From Saprospiraceae bacterium (lineage in GTDB: Bacteria; Bacteroidota; Bacteroidia; Chitinophagales; Saprospiraceae): 64,000 nucleotides of DNA. The position numbers were made by a program, and so were the translations under genes. The stretch's first letter is position 1. Each line of letters starts with the position of its first letter. Of this stretch, positions 9,147 through 18,692 are shown one piece after another. The notes beneath the pieces are model-generated. The model was not told where the DNA came from. It ran no database searches and worked only from the letters and a program-made list of their open reading frames with translations. The DNA lies in the NCBI GenBank assembly GCA_013360405.1, contig JABWBR010000001.1:1-64000 (forward strand). Reading direction: 5' to 3'.

Positions 9147-9962
9147 ATGTCATCCACACTCGCCTATATCACCTGGAATGCTTCGCCCGAGATCGTGCAT
9201 CTCGGCCCGCTCACCTTGCGGTGGTACGGATTGCTTTTCGCTACCGGTTTTCTGGCCGGTTTGTACATGGTGAGAAACATGTTCAAAGCCGAAAACGAAC
9301 CGGAAGAGTGGCTCGACAAAATTTTCATTTACATGGTCGTCGGCGCCGTTTTGGGCGCCAGGCTGGGGCACGTGTTTTTCTACGATTGGGATTATTACTC
9401 GAAGCACCTGGGTGAAATACCGATGGTGTGGGAAGGCGGCCTGGCCAGTCATGGCGGCGCCCTTGGCATTATAATCGCGTTGTGGATTTTTTCAAAGTAT
9501 ACGTCCAAACGTTCCTTGCTGTGGATATTGGACAAAGTAGTGGTACCCACTGCGCTGGCCGGTTGTTTTATCCGATTGGGCAATCTGATGAACTCTGAGA
9601 TACTGGGCCGAGCCACCGATGTATCCTGGGCGTTTGTATTTACACGGGTGGATCAGGTACCGCGCCACCCGGTACAACTTTATGAATCACTGACTTACCT
9701 GCTCTCCTTTTTTATATTGTTTTATACCTATTGGAAAACGGATAAACGCCATAAACTGGGCTATATCTTCGGCTTATTCATGGTGCTGATATGGGGCTTC
9801 CGGTTTATTATAGAGTTTTTCAAAGACAGCCAGGGCGGCTTGGAGCAATACTTCGGCGGCGCCTTGAGTACCGGACAGTTGCTTAGCATCCCCTTTGCCG
9901 CAGTAGGGCTGTATTTTATGTTTCGGAATCGACAGCCGGCGCCGACAGCTAAAAACAGGTAA
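9147..9962 (+). CDS. lgt: phosphatidylglycerol-prolipoprotein diacylglyceryl transferase
   Basis: Lgt moves a diacylglyceryl group from phosphatidylglycerol to the lipobox cysteine of prolipoproteins at the inner membrane, the first step of lipoprotein maturation. The 271-residue product has about seven membrane segments and the family landmarks: an early LRWYGLLFATGF, the VLGARLGHVFFYDW segment with the conserved arginine, GGLASHGGALG, the Lgt signature around FIRLGNLMNSEILGRATD, and RHPVQLYES. Length is usual. The window encodes several lipoproteins (for example at 38826 and 46375) that would be substrates. It is followed by a 44-bp repeat-like spacer and ruvA. Confidence 0.96.
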   Translation: MSSTLAYITWNASPEIVHLGPLTLRWYGLLFATGFLAGLYMVRNMFKAENEPEEWLDKIFIYMVVGAVLGARLGHVFFYDWDYYSKHLGEIPMVWEGGLASHGGALGIIIALWIFSKYTSKRSLLWILDKVVVPTALAGCFIRLGNLMNSEILGRATDVSWAFVFTRVDQVPRHPVQLYESLTYLLSFFILFYTYWKTDKRHKLGYIFGLFMVLIWGFRFIIEFFKDSQGGLEQYFGGALSTGQLLSIPFAAVGLYFMFRNRQPAPTAKNR

Positions 9963-10004
9963 CGGGAACGGACGAACCGACAACCGATAACCGATAACGG
10001 ACCT
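9961..10004. repeat. ACCGATAACC-type repeat before ruvA
   Basis: The spacer between lgt and ruvA is made of near-repeats of ACCGACAACC and ACCGATAAC, like the stretch at 1325-1372. It directly abuts the ruvA start and may replace a normal leader. Confidence 0.5.
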
Positions 10005-10005
10005 C

Positions 10006-10599
10006 ATGATCGCATACATCAAAGGGCTCATTACCTTTAAAAATCCGACATTTGTAATCGTAGAGACGGGAGGCATAGGATACCACATCCATATCAGCCT
10101 GCAAACCTACTCGCGCATCGAACCGTTGGAGCATGTCCAATTGCTCACCCACCTTCATATCAAAGAAGACAGCCATACCCTTTATGGATTTGCGGAAGAA
10201 GCCGAACGCACCCTTTTCGTACAGTTGCTTTCTGTATCGGGGGTAGGCCCATCTACTGCGCAGATTCTCTTGTCGGCGCTCACCACAGATGAGATCAAGG
10301 CCGCTATTGTGGGCGAAAACGAGCATGCTTTCCGCAATGCAAAAGGCATCGGCCCCAAGACGGCAAAGCGCATCATTTTGGACTTGAAAGACAAAATAGT
10401 TAAAGAAGGCGGGGAATTGTCGCCCGTATTTTCGGCGCAGAACAATACATTCAGAGAAGAGGCGTTATCAGCATTGGTAGCTTTGGGTTTTGCCCGTATT
10501 TCGGTGCAAAAGGCGCTCAACCAAATCCTCAGGGAGCAGCCCGCTGTGAATTCCGTTGAAGAATTAATCAAGCTGGCGCTCAAACACTTGTCATCCTGA
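10006..10599 (+). CDS. ruvA: Holliday junction branch migration protein RuvA
   Basis: RuvA binds four-way junctions and loads the RuvB motor during recombination repair. The 197-residue protein shows the N-terminal OB fold (MIAYIKGLITFKNPTFVIVETGGIGYHIHIS), the helix-hairpin-helix pair (LLSVSGVGPSTAQILL and FRNAKGIGPKTAKRIILDLKDKI) and the flexible linker leading to a RuvB-binding third domain (EALSALVALGF...LIKLALKHLSS). Length is normal. Having ruvA just upstream of sprA is an arrangement I recall from other Bacteroidota. A large inverted repeat ends the unit before sprA. Confidence 0.96.
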   Translation: MIAYIKGLITFKNPTFVIVETGGIGYHIHISLQTYSRIEPLEHVQLLTHLHIKEDSHTLYGFAEEAERTLFVQLLSVSGVGPSTAQILLSALTTDEIKAAIVGENEHAFRNAKGIGPKTAKRIILDLKDKIVKEGGELSPVFSAQNNTFREEALSALVALGFARISVQKALNQILREQPAVNSVEELIKLALKHLSS

Positions 10600-10601
10600 G
10601 T

Positions 10602-10675
10602 ACGTTGCGGATCATCCCTTGATGAAGCTCTCCGGGTTTGCCCCGGCTGAGGTGTCAATGGTTGATCCGCAACGT
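10602..10675 (+). terminator. inverted repeat with T-run after ruvA
   Basis: The 13-base arms ACGTTGCGGATCA (10602-10614) and TGATCCGCAACGT (10663-10675) are exactly complementary and are followed by a T-run. The 48-nt loop contains a nested GC hairpin around CCGGGTTTGCCCCGG. The arrangement fits an intrinsic terminator with an extended stem. Confidence 0.7.
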
Positions 10676-10907
10676 TTTTTAGCGCACAAAGACAATACAT
10701 GCGCTTGCAGCTTTGACCCGAAGGGCTTGTCTTTTTTTACATACGGATAAATGGCAATTTTGCGGGATACGTTAAAATTACGCTCCCCGGCAAAATGAAA
10801 CGCCAACTATCGTTTAAAACAGTAACTAACACAAAGCAGTTCACAAAAATACTTTTTTTCATGGATCCCAACCCCCGGGTACGGTTCCAGAATCCCATGT
10901 AGGAATT
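10676..10907. other. leader region upstream of sprA
   Basis: About 230 bp between the ruvA terminator and sprA. A short open frame (ATG at 10795, 35 codons, stop just before sprA) has no recognisable features, and I do not call it a gene. No clear promoter with both elements is visible. Confidence 0.4.
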
Positions 10908-13900
10908 ATGATGAGATTTTTATTACCCTTTACGTTGTTTGCATGTGTGATATGGAGTGCGGCGAGTGCCAAAAGCGTTCTTCCCGTTCTCCACGATGAC
11001 CCCTTTGCTGCCGGGTTTGTTCATGCTATCCAGGATACTTTGCCTCCCATCCAAGATCGCCAGGGCGATTTCATCAACGAAGGCAACCAAAACCCTTTCG
11101 ACCTGAAAGACCCGAAAGTGGTAGAACAAAACGTTGAATTCGACCCTGAGACGGGCCAGTATATTATTACGGAAAAAATCGGCGACGATTACTTCCGCCC
11201 GCCCACCTATATGACGTTTGACGAATACCTCGATTGGCGCAAAAAGCAGGAAGAAGAAGCTTATTTCGATCAATTGGCCGGTATCAACCGGGGCACCGGC
11301 AGTAGCGCCCTCGACCCACTGGCCAAATTTGACGTGAAAAGCAGCCTGCTCGACCGCCTCTTCGGCGGCACTACGGTAGATATCAGACCGCAGGGCGGTA
11401 TCGACCTTACTTTCGGCGTCGACCACCAACGACTCGACAACCCCATCCTCACCGAACGCCAGCGCCGGCAAACGGTGTTCGATTTTGATATGAATATCCA
11501 AATGAACGTGACCGGTAAAATTGGCGAAAAGCTTACGCTTACTACCAATTACAATAACAACGCCACGTTTAATTTTGATAACCAAATCAAACTCAACTAC
11601 AACAGCGACCTCTTTAACGAAGACGATATTATTAAAAAAATCGAGGCAGGTAACGTAAGCCTGCCCCTCAGAGGTACGCTCATCCAGGGCGCCCAGAGCC
11701 TCTTCGGCCTCAAAACCGAACTGCAATTCGGCCACCTGCGCCTCACGGCTATTGTGTCGCAACAACAATCGCAACGCGAAAATATCCAGATTCAAGGCGG
11801 TAGCCAGTTGCAAAAGTTTGAAGTGAAATCGGACGAATACGACGAAAACCGCCACTTCTTCCTCAGCCACTACAACCGCGAATCTTACGAAGGCGCCCTG
11901 CGCAACCTGCCCCAGATCAATACGCTGTTCCAACTGGAAAACCTCGAAGTGTGGATTACCAACGACCGCAACGAGGTACAGGATGTGCGCGATATCGTAG
12001 CGCTTGCCGACCTGGGCGAACCCCAACGCATCGTTAACCCCAATGTGGTCAATACGTTTGACCCTCCGCCCTATCGCGAGATCGGCGGCGGCCGCCCCCT
12101 ACCCGAAAACTACGCCAACGACCTCTACGCCAAAATTTCGGCTCAACCCGATATCCGCGATATCGACCAGGCCGTGGCCGTACTCCAGTCGCAGCAATTC
12201 GGACTGGTGCAGTCGCGCGATTTCGAAAAGGTGCGCGCCCGCAAACTCAAACCCACCGAATATACCGTTCACCCCGAATTGGGCTTTATTTCGGTAAATA
12301 TTAACGTGCAGCCCGACCAGGTACTCGCGGTGGGTTATCAATACAAATACAACGGCAAGATCTATAAAGTAGGCGAATTATCGGTGAATACCGGCGACGT
12401 GAGCACCGATACCTCGCGCCAGATTTCGCAGGTGCTTTTCGTCAAGCTGCTCAAGAGTATGACCCAGCGCACCGACGTGCCCACCTGGGACCTCATGATG
12501 AAAAACGTCTATTCTATCGGCGCTTATCAGGTAAATCCGCAGGACTTCCGCCTCGATATCTTTTACGAAGACCCGGGTAAAGGCCAAAAGCGCTTCCTGC
12601 CCCAGGGCAACCTCGAAGGTGTGCCCCTCATCCGGGTATTCAACCTCGACCGACTCAATACCCAGGGCGACCCGCAACCCGATGGGGTGTTCGACTTTGT
12701 ACCCGGCGTGACGATCAACCCGGTAAACGGGCGTATCTATTTCCCCGTACTCGAACCCTTTGGGTCGGCTATAGGCAACCAGATCACAGACCCTGCCCTG
12801 CGCGATACGTTTACCTACCCCGAATTGTACTCAAAAACGATCTTCCTGGCACGCGAATTCCCCGAAAAAAACCGCTTTACCATCAAGGGTAGTTATAAAT
12901 CGAGCGTGTCTTCCGAAATTTCGTTGGGCGCCTTTAATATCCCCCCGGGATCGGTGCGCGTGACTGCCGGCGGACAGATATTGCAGGAAGGACGCGATTT
13001 CGAGGTGGATTACAGCACCGGCCGTCTCCGCATTCTCAATGACGCCGTGCTCGCTTCGGGTGTGCCGATAAACGTGTCTTTTGAAGACAATACGTTATTC
13101 GGCTTCCAACAAAAAACAATGATGGGCTTGCGGGCCGATTATGAAATCAATAAAAATTTCAACGTAGGCGCCACCTTCCTACAGTTGTTCGAACGGCCTT
13201 TTACACCCAAAGTCAATATGGGTGAAGACCCGATCAGCAACCGCATCTATGGCGGCGATCTCAATTTTAGCAAAGAAGCGCCTTTCCTTACCAAACTGGT
13301 AGACAAGCTGCCCTTTTATTCCACTAAAGCGCCGTCTAATATCAGCGTCAGTGCAGAAGCGGCTTATCTCGACCCCGGACACTCCCGCGCGATTAACCAA
13401 AGCAAAAAGGACAAGGGGGGCATCGTTTATCTCGACGACTTTGAAGGCAGTACCAACAGCATCGACCTGCGCGTGCCCGCCAACAACTGGGTGCTGGCCA
13501 GCGTGCCCCAAAATGACGAGCAAAACAACAACCCTTTATTTCCGGAAGCAAAGGCGAATACCCTCGCTTCGGGCGCCAACCGGGCCCGCATCAACTGGTA
13601 CCGCATAGACCCCAGCGCCCGCGGCCCCAACGACGACAATAACCCTTATACGAGTCTGGTACCGCAACAAGAGGTATTCCCCAACCTCCAGCTCACTCCC
13701 GACCAGCTGTCGCCCAATATCCAACCCTTCGACCTGGCTTATTTCCCGGGTGAAAGGGGGCCTTATAATTTTGACACCCCCAACGGATATCCTGGCCTTA
13801 GCCGCGGCGTATCCGTCAACGGCGACTCACTGGTATTGCGCGACCCCGAAACGCGTTGGGGCGGTATCATGCGAGCCATGACCACCAACGACTTCCAGTC

Positions 13901-16900
13901 GGCCAATATCGAATTTGTGGAATTCTGGATGCTCAGCCCATTCCTCGATACCACCAATGCCTTCAACCCCGCCGCCGACGCCGAAGACAAACAAGGCACG
14001 CTGTACCTCAACCTGGGCAATATTTCGGAGGATATCCTCAAAGACTCGCGCCAGTTTTTTGAACACGGCCTGCCCAGCGATATCAACCCCGACCGGGAAG
14101 TGGATAATACCTTGTGGTCGGTGGTGCCCCGCCGCGTACCGTACACCCGCGCCTTCGACAACTCGCCCGGCACCCGCGAAGTGCAAGACGTAGGCCTCGA
14201 CGGCCTCAACGATGACGGGGAAAAACAAAAATTTGAACCTTGGGTCAATAGTATCAGGGCCGTCAACCCCCAGGTAGCCGATAAAGTGGAACTGGACCCC
14301 GCCAACGACAACTTCCGGTACTACCGCCATAGCAGCTTCGGCTCGGGAGACGGCATCAAACAGCGCTACCGCGATTTTAACAACCCGCAGGGCAACTCGC
14401 AATCTAATACCGGCAACCAGGAACGACAGTCGGGTACCAATACGCCCGATATGGAAGACCTCAATCAGGACTTCTCGCTCAACGAATCGGAATCGTATTT
14501 CCAGTACGAAATTCCCTTGTTCGTCGATCCCTTTAATCGCCGCGAAGTAGACCGCAGTCGCACGCCCTTTATCACCGACCGCATAGAAGCAGGTAACGGC
14601 CGCATATGGTATCGATTCCGTATCCCCTTGAATACGCCCAATAAAAAAAGCGTGGGTGGTATTATCGACTTCCGCTCTATCCTCTTTATGCGGATGTACA
14701 TGCAGGGCTTCAAAACCGATACTTATCTGCGTTTTGCCCGCCTCGAGCTGGTGCGCAACCAATGGCGCCGGTATACGCAAGACCTCACCGGCAGAGATAT
14801 CAACGGCGTGCCCGATAATTGCAACGGCGTAGAAACCAATTTTGAAATCGACGCCGTCAATATCGAAGAAAACAGCAGCCGCCTGCCGTTTAACTATACC
14901 CTGCCCGAAGGCATTCAGCGCGAACGCTCGCTGGGCGTTTTCCAGGCCCTCCAGAACGAACAGTCTTTGTCGCTGCGTCTCAACGGCCTCTGCGACGGCG
15001 ACGCGCGCGCCGTATTCAAAATTACGGAAGCCGACATGCGCGTATACGACAAACTCCAGATGTTTGTGCACGCCGAATCACCCGACCAGGACGTACCCGA
15101 CGGCGGCCTGCGCGTATTTATGCGCTTGGGTAGCGACTTCCAGAATAACTACTACGAATACGAGATCCCGCTGACGATGTCGAACCCCGACTTCATCACC
15201 GGCCTGCCGCCCAGCGACCCCCGCTACAAGCAGGAAGTATGGCGCGCTGAAAACGAATTTAATTTCCAACTCAAATTATTGCGCCAGCTTAAAGAAGATC
15301 GCAATCAAACCGGGGCCAGTGCTACTTCCGAGTTCGTTCGCGTATTGGACCCTACGAACCCCGAATTGTCGCACGTTATTAAAGTAAAAGGAAACCCCAA
15401 CCTGGGCTACGTCAAGGTGGCCATGATCGGCGTGCGAAACCCCTACACCGGCGACGGCGCTTCGTATCGCGCCGAGGTGTGGGCCAACGAATTGCGCCTC
15501 TCGGGCCTCGACGAACGCGGCGGCGTGGCAGCTATTGCCCGCGTAGATATGCAACTGGCCGACTTGGGTAATGTGACCCTTTCGGGTAATTTTAATTCTA
15601 TCGGCTTTGGCGCGCTCGACGACCGCGTACACGAACGCAGCCGCGAACGCGTGACCGGCTACGACCTGGCCGCCAATGTGGAACTCAACAAATTCCTGCC
15701 CGAAACATGGAACCTCAAGGTGCCCTTCTACGCACAGATATCTAACGCTACCCGCACCCCCGAATTCGACCCCTACGACCTCGACGTAATTCTCAGCGAT
15801 AAGCTCAAAGATGCCGACACCGCCCAGGAGCGCGACTCGCTGCGGGTACAAGCCCAGGATGTGACCAACATCACCACCTACAATTTTACCAATGTGCGTA
15901 AAGAACGCGGCACGGGTGGAGGCGGAGGCGGAGCTGGAGGAGGAGGCGCCACAAAACCGAAGACGCCAAAGCCCTGGGATATCGAAAATTTCAGCGCCAG
16001 TTACGGCTATACGGAAACCGACCGCCGGGACCCCATCATCGAATTCGACCGCCAGAAACGCTATACCGGCGGAATCAACTACACCTTTACCCGGCCTGCC
16101 AAGTATATAGAGCCGTTTAAAAAGGTGATAAAAGATGACAAATACCTCAAATTAGTAAAGGAAATCAATTTCAATCCGCTGCCCAATACGCTCACCTTCA
16201 GTACGGTGATGGACCGGAATTTTGCCCGCACCCGTTATCGGTTTGCCGGGGTGGACGAGCGCTATAACACCTTCTTTAACAAGCGCTTTACCTGGGATCG
16301 CGACTATACGCTGCAATGGGACCTGACCCGCTCGCTCAAATTCAGTTTTAATGCCAACAACAATGCCGTCATCGACGAACCCGATGAAATTGCCATGCTG
16401 GAAGACCCCAACATCGGCGATATCCGCAAGTACCGTCGAGATAGCATCTGGAACAACATCCGCGAATTGGGTCGCCCCAAGATGTACAAACACGACATCA
16501 ACATAAGCTACAACCTGCCGCTGCGCTTGTTGCCATTCATGGACTGGATGCAGATCAGGGCGCAGTACCAGGCCGGCTACGCCTGGAATGCCGCCGCCCT
16601 CAACGTAGACAGCCTCGGCAACGTCATCCAGAACCGCCAAACCCGGTCTATCAATGCTGACCTGAGCTTTGACAAATTGTACGACCAGATCGGCTACCTG
16701 AAAAAAATCAACCGCGGCGCCGCGCCCAAGCCCAAGGGCAAAGGCGGTAAAACGGGCGACAAGGAAGAGGAGACGGATGATGGCGGCAAAGTCGCCGGCG
16801 ATAAGGATAGCAAAGACAAGAAAAACGCCAAGAAAAAGGATTCCGAACCCAGTGTGGCTGAACGAATTCTCATCAGGCCGTTATTGTTGTTGAGAAAAGC

Positions 16901-18338
16901 CAGGTTGACCTATACCGAGCAGTTCCGCACGGTAGTGCCGGGCTTTATGCCACGGTCCAATATGCTGGGCATGGAATCGGGCTTCGGGGCGCCGGGCTGG
17001 GATTTTGTGGCCGGCATGCAGCCTACCATCCGCACCCTGCGCGAACCCGACTATTACCAGGAGGACCGCGACTGGCTGCATAAAAACCGCAACTGGCTCA
17101 CTACCAGCTTGTATCTCAACCAGGATGTGGTACAAGACTACTCGCAGACCTTTGACGGGCGCCTCACCCTGGAGCCTTTCCGCGATTTCCGGATAGAAAT
17201 TGAAGCCAATAAAACGTATACCGAAAACCATACAGAGACGTTCAAAGACACCACCAGCAACGGCATAACCGATTATTCTCACGCCGTGCCTGCTCAAATG
17301 GGATCGATGACCGTGTCGTATTCCGCTTTACAGACCTTATTCCAGGACAGCCGCGACGAGATCATCAGCTTGTTCCGCACCTTCGAAGCGAATCAGTTGA
17401 TCCTTTCCCAACGACTGGGCACGGGTATCCACTCCGACCCCAACCTGGCTGAACTGGGTTACACCGACGGTTACGGCAAAAACCAGCAGGAGATCATGAT
17501 CCCGGCCTTTATCGCGGCATATACCAAGCAGGATGCCCGCAGTATTGATCTTGATTTGTTTAAGACCATGCCGAAGCTCAACTGGCGTCTTACCTACAAC
17601 GGACTTGGTAAAATACCCTTGTTTAAAGATATCTTCAGCAACTTCAGCTTGTCGCACGGCTACAAAACTACGATGACGATAAACAGCTATCGCACCGGCC
17701 TCGACTACCTGGCCAACCGCAGCAACGGCAGCCGCGATACCTTGTCGGGCAACTTCTTCGCCCGCCTGGAAATACCCGAAGTGGTGATCCAGGAATCATT
17801 TTCGCCGCTCATTGCCGTAGAGGCTACCCTGCAAAACGGCATATCGTTTAACGCCGACTACAAAAAGTCGCGCAACCTGGCGCTGAGCACCGTCAACCGC
17901 TTGCTGGCAGAGACGCAAACGAAAGAAATTACGATAGGCTTTGGTTATCTGCTTCGCAATGTAGATATCCCCTTCCTTACGGGTAGTAAGAAAAAGGGCA
18001 AGAAGCCGAAGCAAGATGAGAAAGAACAGAAACCCGCCCAAAACCCGAACCAGCCGGGAGGCCGCAGCGCCCAACTTCAGGGGAAGGATTTGGATATTCA
18101 GTGTAATTTCTCTGTCCGCGACGATGTGACGCTTGCCCACAAGCTCGACGATAGCCCCGCCGAGCCCACGCGAGGCAACTACGCACTATCCCTGTCGCCT
18201 TCGGCGGAATATAAGCTCAACAAGCGCCTTAGCTTGCGTTTATTCTTTGATTATAGGCGCACTGTGCCCAAAACGTCTTCCGGCTTCCCCCGTACCGATG
18301 CCTCGGGAGGCCTGGTGGTGCGCTTTCAATTGAACTAA
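10908..18338 (+). CDS. sprA: type IX secretion outer-membrane translocon SprA
   Basis: SprA forms the very large outer-membrane beta barrel through which the type IX secretion system exports proteins carrying C-terminal sorting domains; it is required for gliding in Flavobacterium. The 2476-residue product begins with a leader (MMRFLLPFTLFACVIWSAASA). It continues with the SprA N-terminal region (LSVNTGDVSTD..., IYYLDDFEG-like FEGSTNSIDLR at about 845) and long stretches of alternating beta strands, and ends in an aromatic-rich strand (SGGLVVRFQLN). A glycine run (about 1669-1682) and a lysine-rich low-complexity loop (about 1940-1985) look like lineage-specific surface loops. Length is typical. 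Cargo in this window includes the thrombospondin-3 protein at 52552. Either of two consecutive ATGs could be the start. Confidence 0.96.
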   Translation: MMRFLLPFTLFACVIWSAASAKSVLPVLHDDPFAAGFVHAIQDTLPPIQDRQGDFINEGNQNPFDLKDPKVVEQNVEFDPETGQYIITEKIGDDYFRPPTYMTFDEYLDWRKKQEEEAYFDQLAGINRGTGSSALDPLAKFDVKSSLLDRLFGGTTVDIRPQGGIDLTFGVDHQRLDNPILTERQRRQTVFDFDMNIQMNVTGKIGEKLTLTTNYNNNATFNFDNQIKLNYNSDLFNEDDIIKKIEAGNVSLPLRGTLIQGAQSLFGLKTELQFGHLRLTAIVSQQQSQRENIQIQGGSQLQKFEVKSDEYDENRHFFLSHYNRESYEGALRNLPQINTLFQLENLEVWITNDRNEVQDVRDIVALADLGEPQRIVNPNVVNTFDPPPYREIGGGRPLPENYANDLYAKISAQPDIRDIDQAVAVLQSQQFGLVQSRDFEKVRARKLKPTEYTVHPELGFISVNINVQPDQVLAVGYQYKYNGKIYKVGELSVNTGDVSTDTSRQISQVLFVKLLKSMTQRTDVPTWDLMMKNVYSIGAYQVNPQDFRLDIFYEDPGKGQKRFLPQGNLEGVPLIRVFNLDRLNTQGDPQPDGVFDFVPGVTINPVNGRIYFPVLEPFGSAIGNQITDPALRDTFTYPELYSKTIFLAREFPEKNRFTIKGSYKSSVSSEISLGAFNIPPGSVRVTAGGQILQEGRDFEVDYSTGRLRILNDAVLASGVPINVSFEDNTLFGFQQKTMMGLRADYEINKNFNVGATFLQLFERPFTPKVNMGEDPISNRIYGGDLNFSKEAPFLTKLVDKLPFYSTKAPSNISVSAEAAYLDPGHSRAINQSKKDKGGIVYLDDFEGSTNSIDLRVPANNWVLASVPQNDEQNNNPLFPEAKANTLASGANRARINWYRIDPSARGPNDDNNPYTSLVPQQEVFPNLQLTPDQLSPNIQPFDLAYFPGERGPYNFDTPNGYPGLSRGVSVNGDSLVLRDPETRWGGIMRAMTTNDFQSANIEFVEFWMLSPFLDTTNAFNPAADAEDKQGTLYLNLGNISEDILKDSRQFFEHGLPSDINPDREVDNTLWSVVPRRVPYTRAFDNSPGTREVQDVGLDGLNDDGEKQKFEPWVNSIRAVNPQVADKVELDPANDNFRYYRHSSFGSGDGIKQRYRDFNNPQGNSQSNTGNQERQSGTNTPDMEDLNQDFSLNESESYFQYEIPLFVDPFNRREVDRSRTPFITDRIEAGNGRIWYRFRIPLNTPNKKSVGGIIDFRSILFMRMYMQGFKTDTYLRFARLELVRNQWRRYTQDLTGRDINGVPDNCNGVETNFEIDAVNIEENSSRLPFNYTLPEGIQRERSLGVFQALQNEQSLSLRLNGLCDGDARAVFKITEADMRVYDKLQMFVHAESPDQDVPDGGLRVFMRLGSDFQNNYYEYEIPLTMSNPDFITGLPPSDPRYKQEVWRAENEFNFQLKLLRQLKEDRNQTGASATSEFVRVLDPTNPELSHVIKVKGNPNLGYVKVAMIGVRNPYTGDGASYRAEVWANELRLSGLDERGGVAAIARVDMQLADLGNVTLSGNFNSIGFGALDDRVHERSRERVTGYDLAANVELNKFLPETWNLKVPFYAQISNATRTPEFDPYDLDVILSDKLKDADTAQERDSLRVQAQDVTNITTYNFTNVRKERGTGGGGGGAGGGGATKPKTPKPWDIENFSASYGYTETDRRDPIIEFDRQKRYTGGINYTFTRPAKYIEPFKKVIKDDKYLKLVKEINFNPLPNTLTFSTVMDRNFARTRYRFAGVDERYNTFFNKRFTWDRDYTLQWDLTRSLKFSFNANNNAVIDEPDEIAMLEDPNIGDIRKYRRDSIWNNIRELGRPKMYKHDINISYNLPLRLLPFMDWMQIRAQYQAGYAWNAAALNVDSLGNVIQNRQTRSINADLSFDKLYDQIGYLKKINRGAAPKPKGKGGKTGDKEEETDDGGKVAGDKDSKDKKNAKKKDSEPSVAERILIRPLLLLRKARLTYTEQFRTVVPGFMPRSNMLGMESGFGAPGWDFVAGMQPTIRTLREPDYYQEDRDWLHKNRNWLTTSLYLNQDVVQDYSQTFDGRLTLEPFRDFRIEIEANKTYTENHTETFKDTTSNGITDYSHAVPAQMGSMTVSYSALQTLFQDSRDEIISLFRTFEANQLILSQRLGTGIHSDPNLAELGYTDGYGKNQQEIMIPAFIAAYTKQDARSIDLDLFKTMPKLNWRLTYNGLGKIPLFKDIFSNFSLSHGYKTTMTINSYRTGLDYLANRSNGSRDTLSGNFFARLEIPEVVIQESFSPLIAVEATLQNGISFNADYKKSRNLALSTVNRLLAETQTKEITIGFGYLLRNVDIPFLTGSKKKGKKPKQDEKEQKPAQNPNQPGGRSAQLQGKDLDIQCNFSVRDDVTLAHKLDDSPAEPTRGNYALSLSPSAEYKLNKRLSLRLFFDYRRTVPKTSSGFPRTDASGGLVVRFQLN

Positions 18339-18415
18339 ACGATTTCGGATTGCGGATTTCGGATTTCGGATTGCGGATTGCGGATTTATCAAGGGTAAAT
18401 TCGCAATCCGAAATT
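18339..18415. repeat. GCGGATTTCGGATT tandem repeat
   Basis: Immediately after the sprA stop there are several head-to-tail copies of GATTTCGGATT/GATTGCGGATT variants, with an inverted partial copy (AATTCGCAATCCGAAATT) at the end. Such ATTTCGGATTGC runs are known dispersed intergenic repeats in environmental bacteria. On the other strand they read as NPKSEIRNP-like peptides, which are not real proteins. Confidence 0.7.
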
Positions 18416-18418
18416 TCC

Positions 18419-18548
18419 CCTGTCGTCACCCCCTCCGGCGCTCCCTGTCGTCACCCCCTCTGGCGCTCCCCTGTCGTCACCCCCTCCGGCGCTCCCCTGT
18501 CGTCACCTCCTCTGGCGCTCCCTGTCGTCACCCCCTCCGGCGCTCCCC
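18419..18548. repeat. five tandem copies of a 25-26-bp unit
   Basis: The unit CTGTCGTCACCCCCTC followed by C/TGGCGCTCC is repeated five times with nearly no variation, and copies alternate between CCGG and CTGG at one position. A short direct-repeat array with no spacers is not a CRISPR. The rest of the 354-bp gap up to the NSS transporter holds no gene. At 18623-18659 there is a small hairpin with 9-bp arms (TTGTGCTTT / AAAGCACAA) in the leader of the transporter mRNA. Confidence 0.85.
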
Positions 18549-18692
18549 CGACAAAAAATTGATTGAAAAATTGGTGGATAAAAAAATTTAGCAGAGGTTT
18601 ACGTGGATATTGCATATCATCATTGTGCTTTAGCTGCTACGCGCCATGCAAAAGCACAACAGCAAAGTAAAAGAGCAATCAACATCTAAACC

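Noticed and set aside
10795-10902. 35-codon open frame before sprA
   Set aside because: No hydrophobic segment, motif or ribosome site supports it; it is likely leader sequence.
13827-15071. 414-codon open frame opposite sprA, with others at 10923-12026 and 15276-15851
   Set aside because: Antisense shadows of sprA with repetitive Val/Gly/Ala composition and no family signal.
18419-18548. Possible CRISPR array
   Set aside because: The units follow each other with no unique spacers and there is no cas gene in the window.
18350-18562. 70-codon frame with PVVTPSGAP repeats after sprA
   Set aside because: It is a translation of the tandem DNA repeats; a minus-strand frame over the same repeats gives NPKSEIRNPK. 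No gene features.
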